Source: Dolichospermum sp. FACHB-1091 (GTDB taxonomy: Bacteria; Cyanobacteriota; Cyanobacteriia; Cyanobacteriales; Nostocaceae). From it: a stretch of DNA of 64,000 nt. Below, one piece after another: positions 43,122-52,366 of the stretch. The number at the start of each line of letters is the position of its first letter. The first letter of the stretch is position 1. The notes under the pieces were generated by a model. That model made no database searches. It saw only the letters and a program-made list of their open reading frames with translations, and was not told where the DNA came from. The position numbers and the translations under genes were made by a program. The stretch spans positions 1 through 64,000 of the forward strand of contig NZ_JACJSB010000018.1 of NCBI RefSeq assembly GCF_014697585.1, in the 5' to 3' direction.

Positions 43122-43793
43122 TTAAGTAAATTGCTTACTTAAAGCGACAGGTTTATGCACAGTAATCTTCTTTTTATGAATGGAAATCATTTTTTTCTCG
43201 CGTAAATCTCCCAGGAGTCTAGTCACCGTAACGCGAGTCGAGCCAATTGCTTCAGCGATCGCCTGATGTGATAACTTCAGATCAATGGTAATGCCATCAG
43301 CAGAAGGAACGCCAAAATCACGACAAAGAATCAGTAAAAAACTAATTAACCGTGAACCCATGTCGCGGTGAGCCAGAGTTTCAATCATCATCTCCGTCTG
43401 GAGAATCCGCGAAGACAGCCCTCGCAGCATTAACATTGATAATTCTGGATTTTCCTTCAGTGACTGCTCCACTTGTTCAATTGGTGCTGAAAGCAATTCC
43501 ACATTAGTAAATGCCACTGCATGATAGAATCGGTCAGACTTATTGCCTGTCAATAGAGACAGCACGCCAAAAACGCTATTTTCCCTCAGCAGAGCCACCG
43601 TTATTTCTTCTCCTGCCTCATACACCCTCGACAGTTTCACAGCACCCTTGAGAAGAAAATAAACTCGTTCAGCAGGATCTCCCGGAAAAAAGATCGTCTT
43701 ATTGCGTTCAAACGTCTCGACAACCGGGGGAAAAGCCCCAGTTGCCATCTGACGAAAAACATTTGCTAGGGCTTTGTCTTGTGTCACGATCAT
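43122..43793 (-). CDS. ntcA: Global nitrogen regulator NtcA
   Basis: Starting at [20 protein letters not shown] (ATG at 43793; six more codons upstream are not part of the family), the 223-residue protein is a CRP-family regulator: cyclic-nucleotide-like effector domain (about 28-115, [20 protein letters not shown]), dimer helix (115-140) and helix-turn-helix (about 176-195, [20 protein letters not shown]). NtcA binds 2-oxoglutarate and activates nitrogen-assimilation and heterocyst genes at GTAN8TAC sites. The recognition helix is typical. No perfect GTAN8TAC site was found just upstream, although NtcA often regulates itself. Confidence 0.98.
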   Translation of the reverse strand: MIVTQDKALANVFRQMATGAFPPVVETFERNKTIFFPGDPAERVYFLLKGAVKLSRVYEAGEEITVALLRENSVFGVLSLLTGNKSDRFYHAVAFTNVELLSAPIEQVEQSLKENPELSMLMLRGLSSRILQTEMMIETLAHRDMGSRLISFLLILCRDFGVPSADGITIDLKLSHQAIAEAIGSTRVTVTRLLGDLREKKMISIHKKKITVHKPVALSKQFT

Positions 43794-44167
43794 CTCCCTT
43801 CCCCTACCCAATGCCAGAAAAACAAAAACTAATTACCTAAGAATACACCTGAAAAATCAATAAAGCACCGTTATTTTTTTTGTTTTTCCTATACCCAAAT
43901 TCATATTTCCTAGTCCTTGGTTGATTATAATACATAATTTCCGTTCAGGTTAGCTAGTAATTATTGATAAGTAGTTCTGCTAGTTATCGTCTCCAGGTTT
44001 TGCCCCAAAGCTGGGAAATTTCTTGAGAATCTTTACAAATATGGTGATGGTTTACCAGGTACTTACTGCCCACTCTTTGCGGATTTTAGAAAATTTCTAG
44101 CTGCACAAAGTTAAACTAGGGTCAGATTCTAGTATGCTCCTAATGATGAATTATATTAGCAAACTTT
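43794..44167. promoter_or_regulatory. Divergent ntcA/fabI promoter region
   Basis: The 374 bases between ntcA and fabI must drive both genes. An imperfect NtcA-like site GTAATTATTGATAA (GTA-N8-TAA) is seen near 43956, one base off consensus. No other operator or hairpin stands out. Confidence 0.4.
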
Positions 44168-44944
44168 ATGCTGAATCTGTCTGGAAAAAATGCCTTAGTT
44201 ACAGGTATTGCCAATAACCGTTCTATCGCTTGGGGAATTGCCCAACAACTGCACAAAGCGGGGGCTAATTTGGGTATTACCTACTTGCCAGATGACAAGG
44301 GTAAAATGGAAAAAAAAGTGGCTGAATTGGTAGAACCGCTCAACCCTAGTTTGTTTCTGCCCTGCAATGTCGAAAATGACGAGCAAATTCAATCGACTTT
44401 TGAAACTATCCGGCAAGAATGGGGAAAATTAGATATTCTAGTCCATTGTTTGGCCTTTGCTAAAAAGGAAGATTTGACCGGAGGTTTTAGCCAAACTTCC
44501 CGTTCTGGTTTCAATACGGCTTTAGAAGTTAGCACTTATTCTCTTGTACAGTTGAGCGGTGCTGCTAAACCTTTGATGACTCAAGGTGGAAGTATTATTA
44601 CTCTTACATATTTGGGAGCAGTTAGAGCAATTCCTAATTATAATGTTATGGGTGTGGCTAAAGCAGGTCTAGAAGCCAGTGTTCGTTATTTAGCAGCCGA
44701 ATTTGGTCCTGAAAATATTCGTGTTAATGGCATTTCGGCCGGTCCTATTCGCACTTTAGCATCCTCCGCAGTCGGTGGTATTCTAGATATGATTCATCAC
44801 GTTGAGGAAGTAGCCCCGCTCCGTCGCACTGTCACTCAATTGGAAGTAGGTAATACAGCCGCTTTTTTGTGTAGTGATTTGGCAAGCGGTATTACTGGAC
44901 AAATCCTGTATGTAGATGCAGGATATGAAATTATGGGAATGTAA
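44168..44944 (+). CDS. fabI: Enoyl-[acyl-carrier-protein] reductase (NADH)
   Basis: The 258-residue protein is a short-chain dehydrogenase of the FabI type: NLSGKNALVTGIANNRSIAW near the N-terminus, LDILVHCLAFAKKEDLTGGF, ALEVSTYSLVQLSGAA and catalytic YNVMGVAKAG (Tyr-x6-Lys), then NGISAGPIRTLASSAVGG. FabI does the last reduction in each cycle of fatty-acid elongation. hisB follows 78 bases later on the same strand. Confidence 0.96.
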   Translation: MLNLSGKNALVTGIANNRSIAWGIAQQLHKAGANLGITYLPDDKGKMEKKVAELVEPLNPSLFLPCNVENDEQIQSTFETIRQEWGKLDILVHCLAFAKKEDLTGGFSQTSRSGFNTALEVSTYSLVQLSGAAKPLMTQGGSIITLTYLGAVRAIPNYNVMGVAKAGLEASVRYLAAEFGPENIRVNGISAGPIRTLASSAVGGILDMIHHVEEVAPLRRTVTQLEVGNTAAFLCSDLASGITGQILYVDAGYEIMGM

Positions 44945-45022
44945 GAACAGGCAACGAGCAGGGGCAGGGATAATATTTATTGCCCCTATTACCCATTACC
45001 TATTACCTATTGCAATTGACAA

Positions 45023-45634
45023 ATGACAACTGACAACAAACAAACATCTCGTATAGCCTCACTTCACCGTACTACTGGTGAAACCGATGTTCATGTCACT
45101 ATCAACCTTGATGGTACAGGTATATGTAAAGTATCTACAGGTATTCCCTTTTTAGATCATATGCTCCATCAAATCGCCTCCCATGGGTTATTTGACCTGG
45201 ATATTCAAGCTCAAGGTGATTGGGAAATTGATGATCATCACACTAATGAAGATGTGGGAATTACCTTGGGACAGGCATTATTTCAAGCTTTGGGAAATAA
45301 AAAAGGAATTGTCCGTTTCGGTAATTTTACTGCTCCTTTAGATGAAGCCTTGGTACAAGTATCCTTAGATTTCTCCGGTAGACCTCATCTGAGTTATGGT
45401 TTAGTAGTTCCTACTCAACGGGTGGGGACCTATGATACACAATTGGTGCGAGAGTTTTTTGTGGCCTTGGTAAATCATAGCCAAATGACCTTACATATTC
45501 GTCAATTAGATGGCATTAATTCCCATCATATTATTGAAGCTACTTTTAAAGCCTTTGCTAGAGCTATGCGAATAGCAGCGGAAATTGATCCACGTCGAGC
45601 CGAAACCATTCCTAGTTCCAAAGGTGTATTATAA
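45023..45634 (+). CDS. hisB: Imidazoleglycerol-phosphate dehydratase
   Basis: The 203-residue enzyme has the IGPD motifs [36 protein letters not shown], and [10 protein letters not shown]…[16 protein letters not shown], including the His clusters that bind manganese. It removes water from imidazole glycerol phosphate in histidine synthesis. It is the monofunctional form. Its start at ATG 45023 is preceded by heptameric repeats (ATTACCT), part of the intergenic STRR. Confidence 0.97.
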   Translation: MTTDNKQTSRIASLHRTTGETDVHVTINLDGTGICKVSTGIPFLDHMLHQIASHGLFDLDIQAQGDWEIDDHHTNEDVGITLGQALFQALGNKKGIVRFGNFTAPLDEALVQVSLDFSGRPHLSYGLVVPTQRVGTYDTQLVREFFVALVNHSQMTLHIRQLDGINSHHIIEATFKAFARAMRIAAEIDPRRAETIPSSKGVL

Positions 45635-45702
45635 AAATAATGGCCGATATCGGTTAATATGCAGACACTTCTCAATAGTCAGTAATTAGTAATTTCACGT
45701 CC

Positions 45703-46683
45703 ATGAATTTTGTTGCAGACAACCCCGATTTTCAACAAAATCCCCTAGAGAAACAACCTGTAGTTCTGACTTGTGAACTGCGAAAGGTATATCGCACGGG
45801 ATTTTGGCTCAATCAAAAAGTTGTATCCCTCAAAAGCTGTTCTTTACAAGTGTATCCTGGAGAAACCTTTGGCTTGCTCGGTCCCAATGGTGCTGGTAAA
45901 ACCACTTTGTTAAAATTGTTGTTGGGAATTATCCGCCCCACATCTGGAAGGGGATTATTATTAGGTCAACCCATAGGTGATGTTAAAGTTAAACAACATA
46001 TTGGCTACCTCCCAGAAAATCCCTATTTATACGACTACCTCAGTGGTTGGGAATTTTTAGAGTTAGCAGCGGGTTTATTTCAAATTCCCCAAAAATTACA
46101 ACGTCAACGTATTCCCCAATTACTGGAATTAGTCGGTTTATCCCAAGCTGATGCTCGTAAAAAGCAAATGCGGCGTTATTCTAAAGGTATGCTTCAGCGT
46201 GTCGGGATGGCACAAGCTTTAATTAATGATCCTAATTTGGTTTTCTTAGATGAACCTATGTCTGGACTTGATCCCCTGGGACGTTATCAAATGCGAGAAA
46301 TTATTCTTTCTTTGAAAGCATCTGGTAAAACCATATTTTTTAATAGTCATTTGTTGAATGAAGTGGAAAAAATTTGTGATCGTGTGGCTATTATTTCTCA
46401 GGGAGAATTAATCTGTTCCGGTTCTCTCAATCAACTTTTGGGTGAAAATAACACATATCATATTAAAGGTCAAGGAGGAGATAGAGAAATCTTGAAAAAA
46501 TGGATAGCTGGTTTAGAATTTGGGGCTGATGGTTGTTGGCAAGGTATACTCCAGGAAAATGACTATGATTTTCTGTATAGTCTGCATTTGATGGGAGGAA
46601 AAATCATGACTATGAACCTATCACGTCAATCTCTAGAAGAGTTTTTTATTCAGCAAATTCAAACTCGAAATCATCATGGATAA
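45703..46683 (+). CDS. ABC transporter ATP-binding protein
   Basis: The 326-residue protein has Walker A GPNGAGKTTLLKLLLG, signature YSKGMLQRVGMAQAL and Walker B LVFLDEPMSGLDPLGRYQM, then a C-terminal extension of about 80 residues, as in CcmA/NatA-type exporter ATPases. It begins with KVYRTGFWLNQKVVSLKSCS. No permease gene follows, so the partner must be elsewhere. The substrate is unknown. Confidence 0.9.
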   Translation: MNFVADNPDFQQNPLEKQPVVLTCELRKVYRTGFWLNQKVVSLKSCSLQVYPGETFGLLGPNGAGKTTLLKLLLGIIRPTSGRGLLLGQPIGDVKVKQHIGYLPENPYLYDYLSGWEFLELAAGLFQIPQKLQRQRIPQLLELVGLSQADARKKQMRRYSKGMLQRVGMAQALINDPNLVFLDEPMSGLDPLGRYQMREIILSLKASGKTIFFNSHLLNEVEKICDRVAIISQGELICSGSLNQLLGENNTYHIKGQGGDREILKKWIAGLEFGADGCWQGILQENDYDFLYSLHLMGGKIMTMNLSRQSLEEFFIQQIQTRNHHG

Positions 46684-47399
46684 ATCAACCATAAGTAGTA
46701 ATTTTATTCTTGACTAGACTGCTATAGTTACAGATTAATATGTAATTTGTAGTATGATCCAGCAACTTTCAGGTATCAGCAGTAAAACCCTTTAGCCGCC
46801 AGGCTTGGTGATTAAAAATTGTCCCTCATTGACTTGCAATATGCTGTAGGTTTCAAGGGTGTTTAAAATTTTTGAATTGATATTTGCCGAAAGTTTTTAA
46901 ACCATCCTTTGAGCCAAAACTGAAAGAAGGAAGAACTGGAGATAGATTGCTATGAATTTCTAAAAAATAAAATTATAGATCTTATATGTTTGAGAAAATA
47001 TAGGAGGAAAGGTCAAAAATATAGCATCGAAGATTGTCATCAAGATCGAGAATTAAATTGTGTAAATGAATTGACAAGCCAAGGAAATTCATGGAAAATC
47101 TAAAATTGATATCCCAAAGCAACAAATTCAAATTATTGATGTTGCTGAAACCAGGTATGAATTTAGGTGTAGAGATGAGAATCCCTACATGAGGAAAGTC
47201 TCTAGAAGGGTTTTGAAATCATCAAAAATCATTTTCATACCTCAAATCAGCAACGCCAAATTATTTATGTATTTATATCCGGAAAATTAAAGACTTATGA
47301 GAAAATAAAATTGTTCAGCCACCACGATGTTTAGATGTACCAATGTTAAAATGTTTCAAAATAACTGCAAATATCCTCATCTCCAGGTTTTAAGTAAAT
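46684..47399. other. Long gene-free stretch upstream of polysaccharide export gene
   Basis: About 716 bases without a convincing gene. A 34-codon frame at 47091-47192 (MENLKLISQSNKFKLLMLLK…) has no clear ribosome site and is not supported. An AGGAGGAAAGG sequence near 47001 leads to no usable frame. The stretch may contain a long leader for the downstream gene. Confidence 0.45.
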
Positions 47400-48836
47400 A
47401 TGCTTAATAAAAAATTGTCTAAATTCCTTACCCATTCAACCATGGGTTTAGCATTGTTAACAAGTGTTAGTATCGCTTTGCCATCTGCGAGTATGGCACA
47501 GAAGCAGCCAGTAAAATCAACATCTAGTATAGTTACAGATTACTTATTAGGAGGCGGTGATCTTATCCGTGTAAATGTATTTGAAGTTCCAGAATATACG
47601 AGTGAATATCAAATTCCTCCTGGTGGTGCAATTAATATGCCTTTAATTGGTAGTGTACCCGTTTCTGGCTTAACAACCGAACAGGCTGCTGATACCATTG
47701 CTAAAAGATATTCTCGCTTTCTCAAACGTCCCCTGATTTCCGTTAACTTATTATCACCTCGTCCCATAAATGTATTTGTAGCTGGAGAGGTAACAAGGCC
47801 TGGAGCTTACACCCTGAGCTTACAAGGGGGAGCGGGGAATAACCCCGGTGTGCAATACCCAACGGTATTAGCTGCCCTAACTATAGCCCAGGGTGTGACA
47901 TTAGCAGCAGACGTGACTCAAGTGCAATTAAGGCGCAAAGTAGGGCGTGCTGGGGAGCAGACGGTTTCCCTAAATTTGAAGGAATTGACTCAAACAGGGC
48001 GAATATCCCAGGAAATTACCCTACGAGATGGAGATACCATTATTGTTCCTACTGCTACTAGCCTAAATGTGGCTGAAGCGCGGAATCTCTTTGCAGCTAA
48101 CTTTGCTGCTAGTCAAAGTTCACCCCGCACAGTGGTGGTAATTGGTCAAGTCTACCGTCCAGGTTCTTATCTTGTCACCGCTGGAAGTGCAGGTGGGGGT
48201 GACGGTGGAGCTAGTGGTAGTGGTTTACCCACTGTGATGCGGAGTTTACAACTAGCAGGGGGAATTACGTCCCTTGCCGATGTACGGAAGATTAAATTAC
48301 GCCGCCCTACCCGTATTGGTACAGAACAAACTATAGATATCAACCTCTGGGAATTACTGCAAAGTGGTGATATCAATCAAGACATAGTGGTGCAAGATGG
48401 AGATACAATAGTCATTCCTACAGCTACGGACATTAGTGCGGCTGAGGCTACGCAATTGGCTAAAACTACTTTATCACCAACGACTATTGAAGTGGGTGTA
48501 GTGGGTGAAGTCAAAAGAGCAGGGGCGGTAAAATTACAACCCAATAGCTCTTTAAATCAGGCACTATTAGCTGCTGGTGGTTTCAATGATAGTAGGGCTA
48601 AAAAAGGAAGTGTAGAACTGATTCGCCTCAATGCCAATGGTACAGTTACTAAACGTCCAATTGCAGTGGATTTATCTAAAGGAATTAATGAAGAAACTAA
48701 TCCGATTCTTCGCAACAATGATGTTGTGGTAGTTGATCGCAGCGTTTTAGCTAAAACAGGTGATACAGCCAGTACCATAGCTGGTCCTTTAGGGACTATC
48801 TTGGGGATTATCAGACTATTCACCACTGGATTTTAG
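47400..48836 (+). CDS. Outer-membrane polysaccharide export protein (Wza/SLBB family)
   Basis: The 478-residue protein has a signal peptide (…MGLALLTSVSIALPSASMAQ, cleavage near residue 34), a Poly_export domain (DYLLGGGDLIRVNVFEVPEY, INMPLIGSVPVSGLTTEQAA) and then three SLBB-type beta-grasp repeats, each with an INVFVAGEV/VVVIGQVYRPGSY/EVGVVGEVKRAGA start and a DGDTIIVPTAT end. Family members form the periplasmic and outer-membrane channel for exopolysaccharide. No polymerase, Wzc-like kinase or glycosyltransferase genes follow. Confidence 0.92.
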   Translation: MLNKKLSKFLTHSTMGLALLTSVSIALPSASMAQKQPVKSTSSIVTDYLLGGGDLIRVNVFEVPEYTSEYQIPPGGAINMPLIGSVPVSGLTTEQAADTIAKRYSRFLKRPLISVNLLSPRPINVFVAGEVTRPGAYTLSLQGGAGNNPGVQYPTVLAALTIAQGVTLAADVTQVQLRRKVGRAGEQTVSLNLKELTQTGRISQEITLRDGDTIIVPTATSLNVAEARNLFAANFAASQSSPRTVVVIGQVYRPGSYLVTAGSAGGGDGGASGSGLPTVMRSLQLAGGITSLADVRKIKLRRPTRIGTEQTIDINLWELLQSGDINQDIVVQDGDTIVIPTATDISAAEATQLAKTTLSPTTIEVGVVGEVKRAGAVKLQPNSSLNQALLAAGGFNDSRAKKGSVELIRLNANGTVTKRPIAVDLSKGINEETNPILRNNDVVVVDRSVLAKTGDTASTIAGPLGTILGIIRLFTTGF

Positions 48837-49139
48837 GTTATTTAGGAAAGGTAAAGTAATGGTTTTCTAGGTTTCCCACCAAAAAATCTAGGACTAAAAT
48901 TAAAATATGCTGATGATAGACTAGTAGTTACTGAGTCAGCAATTAATTAATCATTAAGTTAATAATTATAGTAATTACAAGTGTAGCAATAATCGCCTAT
49001 AATATCAAGGCAAGTTGATTATTGACAATGATCATTTAAAAACTATACATTCAAGACATTTAAACTTACAGTTAGTTAATATACAGTATAACCATCACCC
49101 TGAAATCAATTCCGCCCAAAGCTGAAAGAGGAGAAGATA
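48837..49139. other. Gene-free AT-rich stretch
   Basis: The 303 bases ahead of the SPFH gene hold no recognisable gene or hairpin. They end in AGAGGAGAAGATA, a strong ribosome site six bases before the ATG of the next gene. Confidence 0.45.
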
Positions 49140-50000
49140 ATGGACCCAATAATTTTGATCATATTTTTAGCTCTAGTAGGTTATGCCTTGGCCTCTGCAA
49201 AGATGGTAAATCAAGGGAATGTCGCTTTAGTTGAACGGTTGGGGCGATATCATCGTAAACTTAACCCTGGACTGAGTTTCATCGTTCCCATCATTGATCA
49301 AATTGTGATGGAAAACACAACCAGAGAGCAGCTTTTAGATATTAAACCGCAAAATGTAATTACTAAAGATGGTATCTACTTAGAAGTAGATGCAATTGTT
49401 TATTGGCGGATTAAAGATATTGAGAAAAGCTTTTATGCCATTGATGATCTAGAACAGTCTCTAGCAAACATAGCCACAACTACCCTCCGGGAAAATATCG
49501 CCCAAAATTCCTTAGAGGATACTAATATGTCTAGAGATCAGATAGACAGAACCGTATTAGGGGCATTAAATTCAATTACAGTTACATGGGGAGTTGAAAT
49601 CACGCGATTAGATATTCAGAGTATCACCCCACCGGAGACTGTACGCAAATCAATGGAAGAGCAACAGAACGCGCAAATAAAAAAACGAGCCGCGATTTTA
49701 GCCGCAGAAGGGGAGGAAGAAGCGGCGGTGAAGAGGGCGAAAGGAACTAAAACATCTATAGAGATCATTTCTGAAGCCTTGCGTTCTCACCCTGAAAGTA
49801 AGGATATTTTACGGTATCTTGTTGCTCAAGATTACGTAGATGCTAGTGAGAAACTTGGTGCCAGCAATAATGCCAAAATTGTGTTTGTAGATCCTGCTAA
49901 CTCAACGGAAATGTTCCAAGAGTTGATTTCTGATTCGGTACAAGAAAATCACATTAAAAACCCTGGTAACGGTCATGGTAATGGTAATGGAGCTAATTGA
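49140..50000 (+). CDS. SPFH/stomatin-like membrane protein (paraslipin/QmcA type)
   Basis: At 286 residues it has an N-terminal hydrophobic anchor (PIILIIFLALVGYALASAKM) and an SPFH domain with VNQGNVALVERLGRYHRKLN, LLDIKPQNVITKDGIYLEVD, and ALNSITVTWGVEITRLDIQS, followed by a helix of Glu/Ala/Lys (residues 180-205) and an Asn/Gly-rich tail. Such proteins form membrane microdomain scaffolds and can control FtsH-type proteolysis. An AGGAG ribosome site decides the start. Confidence 0.92.
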   Translation: MDPIILIIFLALVGYALASAKMVNQGNVALVERLGRYHRKLNPGLSFIVPIIDQIVMENTTREQLLDIKPQNVITKDGIYLEVDAIVYWRIKDIEKSFYAIDDLEQSLANIATTTLRENIAQNSLEDTNMSRDQIDRTVLGALNSITVTWGVEITRLDIQSITPPETVRKSMEEQQNAQIKKRAAILAAEGEEEAAVKRAKGTKTSIEIISEALRSHPESKDILRYLVAQDYVDASEKLGASNNAKIVFVDPANSTEMFQELISDSVQENHIKNPGNGHGNGNGAN

Positions 50001-50019
50001 TATGGTGTATTTTATCTAG

Positions 50020-50107
50020 ATGAGGTACACTTTTAGCGGGCAAGATGCCCGCACCACAAGATTTTTATGATTAATATTTGTACCTCATCACATCGGAAAC
50101 TGCTGTA
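50020..50107. repeat. ATGAGGTACA palindromic repeat, copy 2
   Basis: ATGAGGTACA (50020-50029) is mirrored by TTGTACCTCAT (50078-50088 region), followed by CACATCGGAAACTGCTGTAA. The interior is a hairpin GCGGGC-AAGAT-GCCCGC near 50036-50052. It lies between two convergent genes and could serve as their bidirectional terminator. Confidence 0.7.
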
Positions 50108-50108
50108 A

Positions 50109-50957
50109 TTAGTAGGAATGACGAAAAATGGCATCTGTCACCAGAGTTACTTCTTGCATTTCTTGAACATCATGAACTCGCAGGATATCTGCACCATTAA
50201 AAATGGCTGCACAAGAGGCTGCGGCTGTTCCCCAAATCCGTAATCTTGGATCTGGTTGATTGAGGATATTACCGATAAAACTTTTGCGAGATGCTCCTAC
50301 TAAAATCGGAGCATTAAGTGTTTTTAGCGATCGCAAGCGGCGGAAAATTTCTAAATTCTGCTCATGATTTTTAGCAAAACCAATACCAGGATCAATAATG
50401 ATTTTATTTTTGTCAATTCCCGCCAGGATAGCCTCAGTAATTCTCTGGGATAAAAAGCTATAAATCTCACCTATTAAGTCTTGATAATCCGTGAAATTGA
50501 CCATATTTTCCGGTTTTCCACGGATGTGCATTAAGATAATTGGCACGTTTAAACTAGCCACAGTTGGCAGCATTTCTGGATCATAAGTACCAGCAGAAAT
50601 GTCATTTACTAAATCTGCTCCCGCGTTGATAGCTGCTTTAGCTACCTCAGCCCTCGTTGTATCTACAGAAAGAGGGACATCAATTACTGGACGTAGCACC
50701 TCCAAAACAGATATAACCCGATCAAGTTCCGCATCTATTGATATTTGCTTCGCCCCCGGACGAGTTGATTGTCCACCAATATCAATGATATCAGCGCCAG
50801 CGGCAACCATTGCTTGTGCTTGGGTTAAAGCGGCGGAGATAGTATTAAATTTACCACCATCACTAAAACTATCAGGGGTGACATTTAAAATCCCCATGAT
50901 ATAAGTCCGCTTTCCCCAAACAAAACAGTGATTCCCGATAGTTAATTTGTCAGACAT
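50109..50957 (-). CDS. folP: Dihydropteroate synthase
   Basis: The 282-residue enzyme has MGILNVTPDSFSDGGKFNTI, GADIIDIGGQSTRPGAKQIS, VPLSVDTTRAEVAKAAINAG, DLVNDISAGTYDPEM, and IIDPGIGFAKNHEQN with a closing VGASRKSFIGN motif and RVHDV. It joins pterin pyrophosphate and p-aminobenzoate to make dihydropteroate, the sulfonamide target of the folate pathway. It is upstream-linked to tpiA (45-base gap, same strand). Confidence 0.97.
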   Translation of the reverse strand: MSDKLTIGNHCFVWGKRTYIMGILNVTPDSFSDGGKFNTISAALTQAQAMVAAGADIIDIGGQSTRPGAKQISIDAELDRVISVLEVLRPVIDVPLSVDTTRAEVAKAAINAGADLVNDISAGTYDPEMLPTVASLNVPIILMHIRGKPENMVNFTDYQDLIGEIYSFLSQRITEAILAGIDKNKIIIDPGIGFAKNHEQNLEIFRRLRSLKTLNAPILVGASRKSFIGNILNQPDPRLRIWGTAAASCAAIFNGADILRVHDVQEMQEVTLVTDAIFRHSY

Positions 50958-51001
50958 TATACACTATCCCAATTGTTAATGACCCCAATCCCCAATCCCC
51001 A

Positions 51002-51727
51002 TTATTGATAATTGACAATTCTGGCAAAACTATCGGCCTCTAGACTAGCTCCACCGACAAGAGCGCCGTCAATTTCTGGTTGTGCCATAATTTCATCAAT
51101 ATTATTCGGTTTAACTGAACCGCCATACTGAATAGGAACTAAGGGATTAGTCAACTGACTGCGAATTAAGCCAATTACCCGATTTGCTTCCTTCGATTCA
51201 CAGGTATCACCAGTACCAATAGCCCAAATTGGTTCATAGGCAATAATCAAGTTGTTTTGATCAATATCTACCAAGTCCTTTTCTAACTGGGTGCTAATTA
51301 TTGATTCTGTTTCCCCCGCGTCTCGTTGTTGTTTAGTTTCTCCAACACAGAGAATGGGAGTGAGTCCATGTTTTTGAGCGGCCTTGAGACGGAGATTGAC
51401 AGTTACGTCAGTTTCCCCAAAGAATTGCCGTCTTTCACTGTGTCCAACAATGACATAACGCACACCGATTTCCGTGAGCATAGGGGCGGCGATTTCCCCG
51501 GTATATGCTCCATTTTCTTCCCAGTGGACGTTTTGCGCCCCCAAATTTACACGGCTACCATGCAAAAATTTGGACAGCAGGCTTAAATCGGTGAAAGGAG
51601 GACATAATACCACTTCTCGTACTGAGGGGGTTTCCTCCAGGTGAGGCAAAAATCCGCTTAAAAAGGCTGCGGATTCTGCCTGGGTTTTAAACATTTTCCA
51701 GTTACCAGCAATAACGATTTTCCGCAC
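51002..51727 (-). CDS. tpiA: Triosephosphate isomerase
   Basis: I start at GTG 51727 ([20 protein letters not shown]), because the TTG extension of five codons is not found in the family. The 241-residue enzyme has the NWKM substrate loop, catalytic His in [14 protein letters not shown], catalytic Glu in [12 protein letters not shown] and phosphate-binding YGGSVKPNN. It interconverts glyceraldehyde-3-phosphate and dihydroxyacetone phosphate. Confidence 0.97.
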   Translation of the reverse strand: MRKIVIAGNWKMFKTQAESAAFLSGFLPHLEETPSVREVVLCPPFTDLSLLSKFLHGSRVNLGAQNVHWEENGAYTGEIAAPMLTEIGVRYVIVGHSERRQFFGETDVTVNLRLKAAQKHGLTPILCVGETKQQRDAGETESIISTQLEKDLVDIDQNNLIIAYEPIWAIGTGDTCESKEANRVIGLIRSQLTNPLVPIQYGGSVKPNNIDEIMAQPEIDGALVGGASLEADSFARIVNYQ

Positions 51728-51923
51728 AGGTGATTTAATCAAAATTTTAATGCTACTAGATGCACTTTTTAATTTACTACTTTTTTAGGACTATTCACGA
51801 AGCAGAATTACAACAGAGAACAGGAAACACATTATTTAATGTATTAAATATCGCTTGTGTAAAACAGAAAAATACTTACCCATCCCTAATAGAGAAATTC
51901 TAGAACATATATATTTACTACGT

Positions 51924-52361
51924 TTATTTATCTATAATCAAGGCATTAATATTTTCATTACAGCCTGTTTTTTTAATTCTTAGCACTGCATTGTACTTAC
52001 TTTTAAATGATTTTGTCTTAACTTGAATTTGTGTTGATGTTATAGGGCATCTAGTTGTGATGACATAGCAATATTTGGGAACATTTTTATAACCTTGGGA
52101 TATAACTTTAATTGTATTTTCAATTTGTGCAAATGCGTGTTCTACATCAGAACCTTTTAACTCTATATAAATTTCAATATAAGGTTCATTAATAATTAGT
52201 AACCAATCACATTTAACTCCTTGAATATCTAAACAACCATCTAATTTAACTTTAGTCACTTCTATTAATTTTTCATTCGTAAAAATTATTTTACTACTTT
52301 TCTTTTCTTCTATTAATATATTTTTATGGCTGATTTTTTCGGAACATTTATCTAAATCCAC
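51924..52361 (-). CDS. Small PD-(D/E)xK nuclease-like protein
   Basis: The 145-residue protein contains VKCDWLLIINEPYIEIYIEL then KGSDVEHAFAQIENTIKVIS. Asp52, Glu67 and Lys69 (ELK), and Gln79, are spaced as in the PD-(D/E)xK nuclease core with a following Q helix. No known family is recognised. It starts six bases downstream of the ATPase gene, so the two are co-transcribed; a nuclease effector for the ATPase is inferred. The stop lies near the window's AT-rich gap 51743-51923. Confidence 0.55.
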   Translation of the reverse strand: MDLDKCSEKISHKNILIEEKKSSKIIFTNEKLIEVTKVKLDGCLDIQGVKCDWLLIINEPYIEIYIELKGSDVEHAFAQIENTIKVISQGYKNVPKYCYVITTRCPITSTQIQVKTKSFKSKYNAVLRIKKTGCNENINALIIDK

Positions 52362-52366
52362 AGATG

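Noticed and set aside
43940..43975. NtcA-binding site upstream of ntcA
   Set aside because: Only GTA-N8-TAA, one base off consensus; such near matches are frequent in AT-rich DNA, so I did not call an operator.
47091..47192. 34-codon ATG frame in the long gap before the polysaccharide export gene
   Set aside because: No ribosome site in place and no recognisable composition; chance frame likely.
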